The notes under the pieces are model-generated. The model was not told where the DNA came from. It ran no database searches and saw only the letters and a list, made by a program, of their open reading frames with translations. Below are positions 51,374 through 60,139 of a stretch of DNA of 64,000 nt, in pieces. The stretch is from Streptococcus suis S735 (GTDB taxonomy: Bacteria; Bacillota; Bacilli; Lactobacillales; Streptococcaceae), in NCBI RefSeq assembly GCF_000294495.1, contig NC_018526.1, forward strand, positions 1,736,001-1,800,000. The letters run 5' to 3'. Made by a program: the position numbers and the translations under genes. Within the stretch, counting starts at the first letter, position 1. The number at the start of each line of letters is the position of its first letter.

Positions 51374-52249
51374 CTATTTGAATTTTTTACTGACTTTAGT
51401 ATAGGTTTCACGCTGATTTTGGATTTCGCTGAGGAATTGGAGATAATTATCAAAGCGACTTTGGGAAATGGCAGAGCTGGCAACAGCTTCCTTGACCGCA
51501 CAATCCGGCTCATGGGTATGGGTACAGGTCCTAAATTTGCAATCCTGGCTACTTTCCGCAATCTCTGGGAAACAATCTGTCAGAGCCTCCGCCTCCTTGA
51601 CTTCATAGTCTAGGGATGAAAAACCGGGTGTATCCGCAATTTTTCCACCGAAGACATTGTAGAAGCTGACCGCACGAGTGGTATGGCGACCACGCCCCAG
51701 ACTATCTGAAATCGCCCCTGTTTCCAAGGCTAATTCTGGCGCAATGCGATTGAGAAGAGTCGATTTCCCAACCCCTGTCTGCCCCATAAAGACCGTCACC
51801 TTGTCCTGTAAAAGAGGCATCAATTCCTCCAAACTATAGACAAAAGGATAGCCAATTTTCTCATAGATAGCCTTGAAGGCATCCATCTCCGTCCGATCTT
51901 CTACCAAGTCCATCTTAGAGATATAGATAATGGGATCCATATCCTTCTGTTCAAGGAGAACTAGGAAACGATCCAGTAGATTGGCATTAAAATCAGGTTC
52001 CTTGGCCGACATGATAACCACCGCCTGATCGATATTGACGATAGGAGGTCGAACCAAACTATTTTTCCGCTCATGAATCTTTAATATATAGCCTTCTGAG
52101 TTTTCCTCCGCAGAAAAGTCCACAAAATCACCCACGTAGGGCGTTTGTCCCTTCTTACGAAAATTTCCTCTAGCTCTGGTTTGATAAATCTGTCCATCCG
52201 CCTCGACATAGTAAAAACCTGCCAAGGCCTTGATAATTCTTCCTTGCAA
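51374..52249 (-). CDS. rsgA: Ribosome small-subunit GTPase RsgA
   Basis: RsgA is a circularly permuted GTPase acting late in 30S assembly. The 291 residues have an OB fold (1-65), G4-like ISKMDLV, P-loop [19 protein letters not shown] and a C-terminal zinc knuckle [14 protein letters not shown]. The start is a TTG at 52249 behind AAAGGAG. An extended -10 (TGGTATAAT) lies at 52279-52287. In other streptococci rsmA precedes it directly; here 10 kb intervene. Confidence 0.96.
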   Translation of the reverse strand: MQGRIIKALAGFYYVEADGQIYQTRARGNFRKKGQTPYVGDFVDFSAEENSEGYILKIHERKNSLVRPPIVNIDQAVVIMSAKEPDFNANLLDRFLVLLEQKDMDPIIYISKMDLVEDRTEMDAFKAIYEKIGYPFVYSLEELMPLLQDKVTVFMGQTGVGKSTLLNRIAPELALETGAISDSLGRGRHTTRAVSFYNVFGGKIADTPGFSSLDYEVKEAEALTDCFPEIAESSQDCKFRTCTHTHEPDCAVKEAVASSAISQSRFDNYLQFLSEIQNQRETYTKVSKKFK

Positions 52250-52319
52250 TGAAGACTCCTTTGTGTGTACTTGTTCCTATTATACCAAATTTCCTAAGAA
52301 AAAAGGAGCAGGAAAGAAC

Positions 52320-52615
52320 TCGAACCTTAATAAAAGAGCGCGTCACCCGTTCCACGTTTCAAGTTGTTGAGCTGAAACAGTCTATTCCCAGACTGTTTCA
52401 ATCCCACCCCCGCACAGCTCAAACTGTCTGGGAGACAGTTTGAGGTTGGATATAAAGCGAACTTTGTTCGCAACAGTCGTAATGGTTAGATTTGGAGTGT
52501 AAAACACGAACGATTCTACCAATCAACCACTGCGCTGAGATGTTGACACTAACCTTATGAAGTGAGATGGTCTTTTACCCAGACTCTGAGATTTTACACT
52601 TTACTCTAGTCATTT
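52320..52615. repeat. Hairpin-rich repeat composite (family C, second copy)
   Basis: The block 52365-52450 is almost identical to 19113-19200, including the stems GAAACAGTCT/AGACTGTTTC and CTCAAACTGTC/GACAGTTTGAG. Next comes GCGAACTTTGTTCGC, then AGATTTGGAGTGTAAAACACGA and CAACCACTGCGCTGAGATG. No gene is visible. Confidence 0.8.
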
Positions 52616-52644
52616 CAAATAAAAAATAGTATAATAAAAAGCAA

Positions 52645-52726
52645 GCGGAGGTGGTGGAACGGCAGACACGCATGCTTCAGGCGCATGTGCCCATCGGGTG
52701 TGAGGGTTCAAATCCCTTCCTCCGCA
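52645..52726 (+). tRNA. tRNA-Leu (anticodon CAG)
   Basis: 82 nt with acceptor GCGGAGG/CCTCCGC, anticodon loop TTCAGGC between CATGC and GCATG, long variable arm GTGCCCATCGGGTGT and T-loop TTCAAAT. A TATAAT -10 stands at 52630-52635. No CCA is encoded. Confidence 0.95.
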
Positions 52727-52741
52727 TGATAAATGGAGAGA

Positions 52742-52777
52742 CCCCAAGTCAAAGTTGATGACTTGGGGGCATTTTTA
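52742..52777 (+). terminator. tRNA-Leu terminator
   Basis: CCCCAAGTCA and TGACTTGGGG form a 10-bp stem with a 7-nt loop, followed by GCATTTTTAT. Confidence 0.85.
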
Positions 52778-52790
52778 TATCTTCTCACTC

Positions 52791-53146
52791 ATACTCAATG
52801 AAAATCAAAAACAGACTAGCTCCAAAGGTTTTGGGAACCTTTGGAGGTTGGAAATAGAGCGAACGTAGTTCGTTTCTACTTACGCAGATAGAACCCTGTT
52901 ACTATTTTGTTTCAAAGGAACAGGCTGGGAGTGGGAAAGAACTCGACCATTCATAGAAGAGTTCGTCTTCCCACCCCCCGCACAGTTGATTAGGTCAGAT
53001 TTGGAGTGTAAAACACGAACAAATCTGCCAATCAACCACTGCGCTGAGATGTTGACACTAATTTTGTGAAGCGGTGCTGTGCTTTTTGCCCAGCCTCGCT
53101 CATCAAATCAAGTCAACAACGTCTGATTTTGATTTTCGAAGAGTAT
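52791..53146. repeat. ATACTCAA-bounded repeat with nested family C module
   Basis: The element begins ATACTCAATGAAAATCAAAA and ends TTTTGATTTTCGAAGAGTAT, an imperfect terminal inverted repeat. Elements with these ends are widespread in streptococci. Inside are a CCAAAGGTT/AACCTTTGG stem, GCGAACGTAGTTCG and a family C module from about 52928 to 53100. The right end touches the stop codon of the ABC transporter gene. Confidence 0.75.
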
Positions 53147-54723
53147 TAATTGCTCTCCCCAATCCGTACCACCCCATCATAACGGCTAAGGACCTCATCG
53201 GACACGCGGTGGGAAATATGAATGAGCGTCTTATCAGCTAGTGAGGCAAGGTAATTTTCAATCACTGCATAGGTTTCCTGATCCAAGGCAGACAGACTTT
53301 CATCCAGCAACAAGATATCCTTATCTTGCAGCAAGGCACGGATCAAGAGCAGGCGTTGCTTTTGTCCACCAGACAGTCCGCTATCATCACTAATTTCCTC
53401 GCTCAAAGAAGCATAACTTGGGAAACGACTGTCAAGGTTCACGGTCTTAATGTGAAACATCAGCCTATCTTCTGGAACCTCCCGTCCCATGGTCAAGTTA
53501 TATAGAACCGTATCATGGAAAAGGGATCCCTCTTGTGGCAGATAGGCAATCTTGTCTTGAATGGCTTGGTAGGATAAGTCTGAAAGAGAGATTTGATCAA
53601 CGTAAATATCCCCTGCTTGCAGTTGGCTATTCTTGGTCAAAATAAGAGCCAAGGAAGATTTGCCAGAACCACTTTCCCCAAGAATTAAATACTTCTTGCC
53701 ACGCTCAAACGCTACGGTCAGGTCTTCAAAGACCTGTTTTTCACCGACAGCATAACTAGCCTTGACCAGTTGAATACTCTGGAAAGCTGAAGCTAGTTCC
53801 TGTCCCTTCGTTTCTTGACCAAAAGTAGATAGCTCAAACTCTTGCTTTAATTTCTTAACGGCATGCCTGTCCAAAAAGGCTGCCGCAATGCTATTAATGG
53901 GATCCACCAACTGCTCTGAAATGGTCAGAATAGCTGTCAAGCCACCGATGGTCAAGGCACCAGAAAAGACTTGAAAACCACCGATAAAGATAATCGAAAG
54001 AGTGGTCAGATAAAAGACAAAACCGACTAAGAGCCGCATGGTTACTGTCGTTCGAGTGGCCTGATTGACCTTGTCATTGACTGCTTGATAGCGATCGTTC
54101 AGACCATCTAAAACTTGCTGTCTTTGGTGGCTATTTTTCACTTGCAAATAACTCAGAAAGACATCTGAAACTCTTGTATTATAGACCTGCTGACTGTCCG
54201 AAATCGCCTCCTGATTGAGCCTTCTCCGCTTTTTAAACAAATAGGGAATCACAACTGGTAAGAATGAGATCAGAATCAAGAAAATAGCGGTCAGACCATC
54301 CAAGCTAAGAAGGGCCAAACTGGCAATGCCAAAGGTACAAGCACCTTGAAAAATTGTAAAGAAAGCGTCGTAATAATCTTCTTTCACCGTCTCCAAATCA
54401 TTATTGAGCTGAGAAATATAGGCCCCTGCCCCCTGCTCAACAAACTGCCTAAAAGGTAAATCAAAAATTTTCCCAATAAAGGTCGCCTGCAATTGGAAAC
54501 CTACTTGATTGAGATAGCTGACATTGGCAATCTGACGAATGTATTCAAAAACCAGCATGACAAGGACAGTTAACCCCATCTGCACAAAATAAGACACAAA
54601 GGCCTGTCTATCTCCAGCTGCAATAGCATCAATAATATAGCGATATTGGTACAGAAAGCCAACATTTAGCAGGGCTACTGCAAAAATACAAGATAAGGTT
54701 AGCCAAAAATTCCTCTTTTTCAT
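53146..54723 (-). CDS. ABC exporter (fused permease-ATPase) of the RaS-RiPP locus
   Basis: The 525 residues form a type I exporter half: about six membrane helices (1-300), then an ATPase with Walker A GESGSGKSS, signature LSGGQKQRLLL, Walker B ILLLDESLS and switch His in LIHISHR. There is no N-terminal C39 peptidase domain, so leader removal must be done elsewhere. The start overlaps the radical SAM stop by four bases (ATGA), so the two are coupled. Context assigns it to export of the modified peptide. The upstream precursor and Rgg support this. Confidence 0.87.
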   Translation of the reverse strand: MKKRNFWLTLSCIFAVALLNVGFLYQYRYIIDAIAAGDRQAFVSYFVQMGLTVLVMLVFEYIRQIANVSYLNQVGFQLQATFIGKIFDLPFRQFVEQGAGAYISQLNNDLETVKEDYYDAFFTIFQGACTFGIASLALLSLDGLTAIFLILISFLPVVIPYLFKKRRRLNQEAISDSQQVYNTRVSDVFLSYLQVKNSHQRQQVLDGLNDRYQAVNDKVNQATRTTVTMRLLVGFVFYLTTLSIIFIGGFQVFSGALTIGGLTAILTISEQLVDPINSIAAAFLDRHAVKKLKQEFELSTFGQETKGQELASAFQSIQLVKASYAVGEKQVFEDLTVAFERGKKYLILGESGSGKSSLALILTKNSQLQAGDIYVDQISLSDLSYQAIQDKIAYLPQEGSLFHDTVLYNLTMGREVPEDRLMFHIKTVNLDSRFPSYASLSEEISDDSGLSGGQKQRLLLIRALLQDKDILLLDESLSALDQETYAVIENYLASLADKTLIHISHRVSDEVLSRYDGVVRIGESN

Positions 54724-55967
54724 TTCTTCTCCACCATTTTATAGATTTCTTCGCAAATATTTCTAGTTGATAACCCAACCGTCTGGAGCAAACCTTCCCA
54801 ATCATTTATTTTCCTTACAATATTCTGTTCGTGATTTTGCATTGAATATTCTTCAAAATTTTGAAGAGAGTAAGAAGAAAACTCACCATCCGGAAAGAAT
54901 GTACACGGCTTAATATGGCCACTCTCATTGATTGTCCATTCAATAACACCTGCTCCGCAACGCATTGTCCCATCTACAATGTCTTCAAAATAGTTAAAGC
55001 AATTATCTTCTTCCCATGTATGTATATTAATTCTGCTCCCATACTCTCTACTTTTTTCTATAAGCATCTCATAAAATTCTTCTACTTTAGAGGGACTTAA
55101 AAACCAATCTGATCCGACTAACTTACCTCTACCCAAATGACTAAATAGCCCAAATCTCACCGCTTTTACTTGGTTTAGTATTAAAAATTCTATAAAATTA
55201 TCAAATTCGTCGATAAGACTGTTTCGAACAATATTGGTCACTGAATAGTCTAAATTCTCATTGTTTAGAAATCTTATTCCTCTAATCGTTTTATTTAATG
55301 TATCCTTTCCATTGGTAATTTGGTCGTTTAGAATCGGATTATGATGATATAAAGAAATTTGAATGTAGCTCATTCCCTTCAAATAAATTATACTTTTGGA
55401 ATTAATTAAATGACCAGTGGTTGTCATTGTTACTTCTTGAAAGTTCTCCGTAGCATATTTTGAAATCTCTTTAAAATGAGGATGTGCCATCGGCTCCCCA
55501 CCCGTTAACTGTATTTCATAAACCTTTCCTTTTACCCTATCTAAAAAATTTATTAGCTCTTCATACTTCAAAAAATTCCTGTTAATTGGTCCAGCTTCCT
55601 TAAAACAGTGTGTACACTGTAAATGACATTTATTCGTTAATTCTATAACTATTTTCCTAGGGTAAAATTTCCCAACTTCACCATAAATATGCTTCGGATA
55701 AACAGAAACTCCTTTAACAATAAACTCTTTCTTCAAGAATAATTTTAATGTATCCAATAATAGCTTTTTTATTTTTGTTTCACATTCCCCCGCTATATCA
55801 GAGAAGTAACCTATCAAACTTTCTACACTACCCGTTTCGTTTATCTGTTTTAAAACTAACGCTTGATATTCATTTAATAAGTATTGACCGTATTTTCCTA
55901 TAACCATCAAATCTTCACCAAAGTAATGGTAGTAGTAATCACAATTTAGCATAAATTTCATTATCAT
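54720..55967 (-). CDS. tqqB: Radical SAM peptide-modifying enzyme (TqqB-like)
   Basis: The 415 residues start with a PqqD-like peptide-recognition region (about 1-90). The radical SAM motif is Cys114-x3-Cys118-x2-Cys121, with LTGGEP at 155-160. Downstream cysteines are only Cys323, Cys337, Cys355 (in GHIKPC) and Cys405, enough for one auxiliary cluster, fewer than a full SPASM domain. The second Met (55961) has better spacing from AAGGAG than the first. The precursor upstream has a TQQ motif. In the TQQ subfamily of streptococcal RaS-RiPPs, TqqB is reported to make a Thr-Gln ether bond; that reaction is transferred here by context. The gene is AT-rich compared with rsgA. Confidence 0.85.
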   Translation of the reverse strand: MIMKFMLNCDYYYHYFGEDLMVIGKYGQYLLNEYQALVLKQINETGSVESLIGYFSDIAGECETKIKKLLLDTLKLFLKKEFIVKGVSVYPKHIYGEVGKFYPRKIVIELTNKCHLQCTHCFKEAGPINRNFLKYEELINFLDRVKGKVYEIQLTGGEPMAHPHFKEISKYATENFQEVTMTTTGHLINSKSIIYLKGMSYIQISLYHHNPILNDQITNGKDTLNKTIRGIRFLNNENLDYSVTNIVRNSLIDEFDNFIEFLILNQVKAVRFGLFSHLGRGKLVGSDWFLSPSKVEEFYEMLIEKSREYGSRINIHTWEEDNCFNYFEDIVDGTMRCGAGVIEWTINESGHIKPCTFFPDGEFSSYSLQNFEEYSMQNHEQNIVRKINDWEGLLQTVGLSTRNICEEIYKMVEKK

Positions 55968-55983
55968 ATTCTCCTTAAAAATA

Positions 55984-56270
55984 CGTAAATTTATTTAATG
56001 GAATCAATACACTATTATGTTTTTAAAATACAATAAGTTTAATCAACGAAACTTGTAGCGATAATAATATAAAAAATCTCTGTCAACTAGACTAATTTTA
56101 CTAATCGAAAAACCAAAAATTAATACCATCCTTTTGTTTGCTGTGTTCTTTTTGTTCCACATCCACTGAGGGTTTCAATTTTACTTACTTTTAATAATTT
56201 TGAAGACAACTTTTTAAATTCAATTACAGACATATTCTTCTCCTTTTCTTGTCCAATAAATAAATTTACG
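55984..56270 (-). repeat. 19-bp inverted repeat bracketing the precursor gene
   Basis: CGTAAATTTATTTAATGGA at 55984-56002 is the complement of 56252-56270 with one mismatch. The right arm lies four bases upstream of the tqqA ribosome site, and the left arm eight bases upstream of the tqqB ribosome site. In the minus-strand transcript the arms could pair and loop out the whole tqqA coding region. Confidence 0.8.
56120..56233 (-). CDS. tqqA: RaS-RiPP precursor peptide with TQQ motif (TqqA-like)
   Basis: This gene encodes 37 residues and starts at ATG 56233 behind AAAAGGAGAAG. The leader is Lys/Ser/Leu-rich (begins MSVIEFKKLSS); the C-terminal part is GCGTKRTQQTKGWY with Thr30-Gln31-Gln32. Streptococcal RaS-RiPP precursors are small, lie directly upstream of the radical SAM gene and are classed by such motifs, here TQQ. 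The likely modification site is the Thr/Gln pair. Expression probably depends on the adjacent Rgg. No close second precursor is visible in the 150 bases before tqqB. Confidence 0.85.
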   Translation of the reverse strand: MSVIEFKKLSSKLLKVSKIETLSGCGTKRTQQTKGWY

Positions 56271-56329
56271 CATTATTAATAATAAATTATAAATATAGGA
56301 CAACAAAATATGTCCCTTATACGCAACCA

Positions 56330-57193
56330 CTACTCAATAAGTATCTTTTCCAATATACTTTCATACCAATCTGCTATATTCTGGCTATCGACCGCTCGTA
56401 AAAGTCCAATACACTTTCTCATCTCCAAAATAGCATTAGAAGTTCCGGTATTTTGATAATCATAAAAAGCCTTACCAAATTTAAACAAAATGCGTTCAAA
56501 AATTTCTGTCTCGTCGAAAAGCAAACCTTCGATAGTCTTTTCAAGAAAGATTGCGTCGACAAGTTCCTTAGTTTGAACGCTGACTAGATAAGCACTAAGG
56601 AGAACTTGAGAAACTACCAATCGATGTTGTTTCATTTCACGGTAAAACTGTGTACGATGAATTAACTCTCTACAAAAAAGCATCATTGTTTGATGACCCA
56701 ATTTGTCAATCGTATTCGCAAATAGTAAGATCTCATAGTAGCTCCAATTCTCAACTCGAAATAAGTAATCCGTTAAAAAGGCTGTATCTTCTTTCGAAAC
56801 AACTATTGTCTTATCTAAGTTTCTCAGTTTATAAGCGATTAAAATAGCATTCAACCGATGAAACTCCCTACGAGAATCTCTTTCTGCTTTTGCTAATTGT
56901 TCAGACAAGATTTTCTTTATGGTTACAACATCTCTGATATAGATGGATTGTTTTAGTTGTTCCAAAATTCTAGTCAGCTCATCTTTTTTGAAATCCTGAC
57001 TGGCATACACGAACTCGTCCACATCCACATTCATTTCTGCCAGCACACCAAATAATTTACTAACAGTAATGTCGGATTCCCCATTTTCAAACCGAGAAAG
57101 TTGAGAAGTAGAAATATGTCCCTTGGCGACCTCCGCCAAACTCTTCCCCTTTCCCTCTCTGATAAATTTCAACGTTTTCCCAAAACAACTCAT
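56330..57193 (-). CDS. Rgg-family quorum-sensing regulator
   Basis: The 287 residues have an N-terminal XRE helix-turn-helix (GKTLKFIREGKGKSLAEVAKGHISTSQLSRFENG) and an alpha-helical, TPR-like C-terminal domain, the Rgg layout. It is divergent from a short hydrophobic peptide gene (57301) and upstream of tqqA, which suggests direct control by the imported peptide. A hairpin GGACA/TGTCC at 56298-56315 follows it and may be a weak terminator or part of the tqqA promoter region. Confidence 0.92.
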   Translation of the reverse strand: MSCFGKTLKFIREGKGKSLAEVAKGHISTSQLSRFENGESDITVSKLFGVLAEMNVDVDEFVYASQDFKKDELTRILEQLKQSIYIRDVVTIKKILSEQLAKAERDSRREFHRLNAILIAYKLRNLDKTIVVSKEDTAFLTDYLFRVENWSYYEILLFANTIDKLGHQTMMLFCRELIHRTQFYREMKQHRLVVSQVLLSAYLVSVQTKELVDAIFLEKTIEGLLFDETEIFERILFKFGKAFYDYQNTGTSNAILEMRKCIGLLRAVDSQNIADWYESILEKILIE

Positions 57194-57300
57194 TTCCAGA
57201 CCTCCTTTTGTATATAAGGGATTTGTTTAAAGCATAACTTAATAGATGTTATCATGATTTTAAAATAAATATTATCTATATTCAACAATGGGGAATATCA
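57194..57300. promoter_or_regulatory. Divergent rgg-shp regulatory region
   Basis: About 107 AT-rich bases. ATAAC-N9-GTTAT (about 57234-57252) is a small inverted repeat and a candidate Rgg site. The shp ribosome site GGGGA stands at 57291-57295, and -10-like TATTAT or TATATT occurs near 57269-57280. Confidence 0.4.
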
Positions 57301-57396
57301 ATGAAACAAAATTATCTAATTGCAAACATTACTATCGTTTTAATTTTACTTATTAGTATCCTAAAAGACATTCCACCAATCATTGTTATAAAATAA
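57301..57396 (+). CDS. shp: Short hydrophobic peptide (SHP-like pheromone precursor)
   Basis: The 31-residue peptide begins MKQNYLIANI, has a very hydrophobic middle (residues 10-21) and ends KDIPPIIVIK. SHP pheromones are released from the C terminus, often starting at Asp or Glu, after cleavage involving Eep. By that rule the mature form would begin at Asp23. The ending differs from the usual VGG and has two prolines. It is divergent from rgg and has a GGGGA ribosome site. Too short for routine gene callers; supported by context. Confidence 0.75.
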   Translation: MKQNYLIANITIVLILLISILKDIPPIIVIK

Positions 57397-57398
57397 TA

Positions 57399-57594
57399 AT
57401 ACTCAACGAAAATCAAAAGTAGACCACCTTCAACTATCTTCCAGATAGTTGAAGGTGGAAAATACAAAACAATGTTTGCGTCTTCAAGCCGACGATAGAA
57501 CACTGTTACTTTCTTATTTTAAGGTAACAGGCTGAAAAGTTTTCCATTCATCAAGACTCTTGACAACGGATAATTTTGATTTTTGAAGTGTATA
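57399..57594. repeat. ATACTCAA-bounded repeat, short copy
   Basis: Begins ATACTCAACGAAAATCAAAA and ends TTTTGATTTTTGAAGTGTAT. The interior has CAACTATCTTCCAGATAGTTG as a hairpin and AACACTGTTACTTT similar to the first copy. It starts directly after the shp stop codon. Confidence 0.72.
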
Positions 57595-57644
57595 AACACC
57601 TTTATTATACCACTCCTTCCCATATTTGTGTCCATTTTCACATA

Positions 57645-57675
57645 AAGAAAAACCAAGCCAGCTATCTGACTTGGT
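57645..57675 (-). terminator. Terminator of the LTA-synthase-family gene
   Basis: ACCAAG and CTTGGT pair on the minus strand around a 12-nt loop and are followed by TTTTTC, eight bases after the stop codon. Confidence 0.7.
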
Positions 57676-57682
57676 CGTGATT

Positions 57683-60127
57683 TTATTCTGTCGTTTCAGT
57701 CGCTACTTTGAAAAAATCTTTGTATTTCAAAAGGTATCCTTTTCCTGTAGATAGGTCATATTGGACCAGTTTGAGTTCTTCTGCAACTTTCGCATCTCGC
57801 TCAGCCTGTCCTACTCGGTCCTTATGAAGTACTTCTGTCAAGAGGGCATAGTAAGGACTGACCTTGTTATTGGTCGTCTCCAGCATCAGTGCATTCATGT
57901 CGCTAGAGTTAACTAGCTCATAATTGTATTTCGCTGTATCAAAATTGCTCCAAACGAAATAATCTGTCTTATACTGCGCACTTGGGTCCGTCACGAAAGC
58001 TGACTCTGGATACAAACCTGGCAAATGGTCCCCGTAAAAAACAACTGTCACTTTCTTATCCAAGGTCTTAAGCTGGTCTAGAAAATCCCTTGTTGCCTGA
58101 TCCGTAAAGGATAGGAGGCGAACATAGCTGGTCAAGTTTTCATTTTCCTCAGCCGTGAAGCCCTCACCCGATGCTATTATACCTGCAGGCTCTAGAGAAT
58201 TCCACTGAACATGGTTCTGCATGGTAATAGCCGACACAAAGCTGGTATCGGCAGAACGTACCTGATCCAAAATCAAGTCATAGGTCTTCTTGTCACTGAC
58301 AAAATTCCCCTGATAATCCTCAGCCGTCACAGTAAGAGGATACTTGGCACTATTGAGAGTGTAGAATTGCTCAATCCCCAGCTGCTTATAGATAGAATTT
58401 CGGTTGTAACTGGTATCGTAGTAAGGATGGATGGCAATACGATTATCTGCTGGATAGAGGTCACTGATACTTGGCAACTTCTTCATATTTGGCGCCACAT
58501 CCAGATAGACTGAAGAAATGGATGAGCTGTAATTGTAGAAGGGCAGACCACTATAGACCTGAAATTCGATATTAGCCGTACCACCACCATAGTGGTCACT
58601 CTTCATCAAGCCACTGGTAGTCTGGCTCATGATGTACTCAATATTTGGAAGGACATTTTGACTAAGGGTTACACCTGGAATCCGACGCGGGTCAGCCAAA
58701 CTCTCACTAAGAATGTAGATAACCGTCTGGTCAGTCAATTGACCTGTCCGTTCTGCATTGATTTCCTCAGCCAAGGCGGTATACTTCTTCACAATGGCCT
58801 TCATGGTCTTCTCAGAGTAATTCTCAGGCATTTCCATACTGGTCTTGCTGAGTTGCTGCAACCAGAGGAATGAAAGAGTGCGATAACGAGCCACAAAGGC
58901 GTAGCCCTTCCAATCTACATTCCGCCAGTTATTAACCTGAGAAAGAATAGGAATCCAGCCAGCAATCTTATGGTCTTTTTCATTGCGAATTGCCCAGCCC
59001 ATTCCTAAAATCAAGGATACGATGACTGAAATTCCTGCCAGCCTTTTCCAGATAGAAGCGACAATCCTTCCTTGGAAGTACTTCTTGTGAATACGTCGGT
59101 AGATAAACACAAGGAGGACTATAAAGACGAGCGATACCAAGACAACACGTAGACTGATAAAGCTGAGAATCATCCCCAAGTTCCCGACCCATTTGAAATC
59201 ATTGGGGGTCAATGGCTCCGAACGGTAGCGGAATTTGAGAAAATTGGCCGTAACCAAAATGACGTTTAGACTAGCAATCACGGCAACAGATAAGATTTGG
59301 CGGTTGATAACTAGGCTAATGATGACATTGAGGAAAAAGAGGCAGGCAATCTGGAAGACAATAGCCCCTGGAAAGAGATGACGTGTGAAATAAGAACCAG
59401 TCGCTCCAGCCATAGAAGCCTGATAACCAATATGCGATAGCGTAGCCAGTGCCAAACTGATAAAGAGCATGCTGTAGACATTGGTTCGATTGGCCTTAAA
59501 CTCTACAAATGCCTTATGAAGATAGCGAAGAAAAATGTAGGTCCCTATAAAATGGATAGGTGCAAACAAGGGTGTCTGGCTGAAAAACTCTATGTAAGAA
59601 CCTTTCTCAACCAAACTCTCATAATGGCTATCTTTCCAATAAGATATAGCTAGTGGACTGAGAGAAAGTAAGCTGGTCAAGAGCAAATAGCCATCTGGTA
59701 CCAAGTGATTGGCTGACCACTGGCTTAATTTTTCTCGAATTCCCGTCTTCTTCCGCCATAAAAATGCCAACAATACAGGAAGAGCCAACATCAATAGAAG
59801 CTCAAATTGAAAGAGATTATTCCGGAAAATATTCCAGGGTTGATACTTCTTGGCATTGAGCCGATAGACCAGGTTGATAAGATATAGAAAACCTAGAAAA
59901 TAGCCGACATACTTGGCAAAGGTTTTGGTCTTTATAAATTTCTCATATTTATCAAGCAAGACCAATACATAAAATGTAAAAATAAGATAGGCAATCAAGG
60001 GCAAGGGAATAAACCAGAGTGGAAAAGATACATCACTCAGTAAAAGGGCTCGCCCCATAGCCAGCAAGACGGTCATTACCATGACCAGAATAAATTGCTT
60101 GGTTGCCTTGAGTTTGATTTGTTTCAT
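57683..60127 (-). CDS. LTA-synthase-family phosphoglycerol transferase-like protein
   Basis: The 814 residues have about 11 membrane helices in the first 400 and an extracellular sulfatase-fold domain. The latter shows YILSESLADPRRIPG (position of the catalytic Thr/metal motif) and SDHYGGGTANIEFQVYSG. Metal-binding VVFYGDHLPGLYP comes near the C terminus. Such enzymes transfer glycerol phosphate to lipoteichoic acid or surface polysaccharides, as GacH does in group A Streptococcus. The acceptor cannot be read here. It follows the polytopic membrane gene by 12 bases. Confidence 0.82.
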   Translation of the reverse strand: MKQIKLKATKQFILVMVMTVLLAMGRALLLSDVSFPLWFIPLPLIAYLIFTFYVLVLLDKYEKFIKTKTFAKYVGYFLGFLYLINLVYRLNAKKYQPWNIFRNNLFQFELLLMLALPVLLAFLWRKKTGIREKLSQWSANHLVPDGYLLLTSLLSLSPLAISYWKDSHYESLVEKGSYIEFFSQTPLFAPIHFIGTYIFLRYLHKAFVEFKANRTNVYSMLFISLALATLSHIGYQASMAGATGSYFTRHLFPGAIVFQIACLFFLNVIISLVINRQILSVAVIASLNVILVTANFLKFRYRSEPLTPNDFKWVGNLGMILSFISLRVVLVSLVFIVLLVFIYRRIHKKYFQGRIVASIWKRLAGISVIVSLILGMGWAIRNEKDHKIAGWIPILSQVNNWRNVDWKGYAFVARYRTLSFLWLQQLSKTSMEMPENYSEKTMKAIVKKYTALAEEINAERTGQLTDQTVIYILSESLADPRRIPGVTLSQNVLPNIEYIMSQTTSGLMKSDHYGGGTANIEFQVYSGLPFYNYSSSISSVYLDVAPNMKKLPSISDLYPADNRIAIHPYYDTSYNRNSIYKQLGIEQFYTLNSAKYPLTVTAEDYQGNFVSDKKTYDLILDQVRSADTSFVSAITMQNHVQWNSLEPAGIIASGEGFTAEENENLTSYVRLLSFTDQATRDFLDQLKTLDKKVTVVFYGDHLPGLYPESAFVTDPSAQYKTDYFVWSNFDTAKYNYELVNSSDMNALMLETTNNKVSPYYALLTEVLHKDRVGQAERDAKVAEELKLVQYDLSTGKGYLLKYKDFFKVATETTE

Positions 60128-60139
60128 AGCATTTCTCTC

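Noticed and set aside
41888..52249. Prophage, integrative element or CRISPR array
   Set aside because: No integrase, phage structural gene, transposase or regularly spaced repeat array is visible here or elsewhere in the window.
56040..56110. Separate promoter for tqqB with a TTGACA -35 near 56080
   Set aside because: No -10 stands at an acceptable distance; the match is probably chance in AT-rich sequence.
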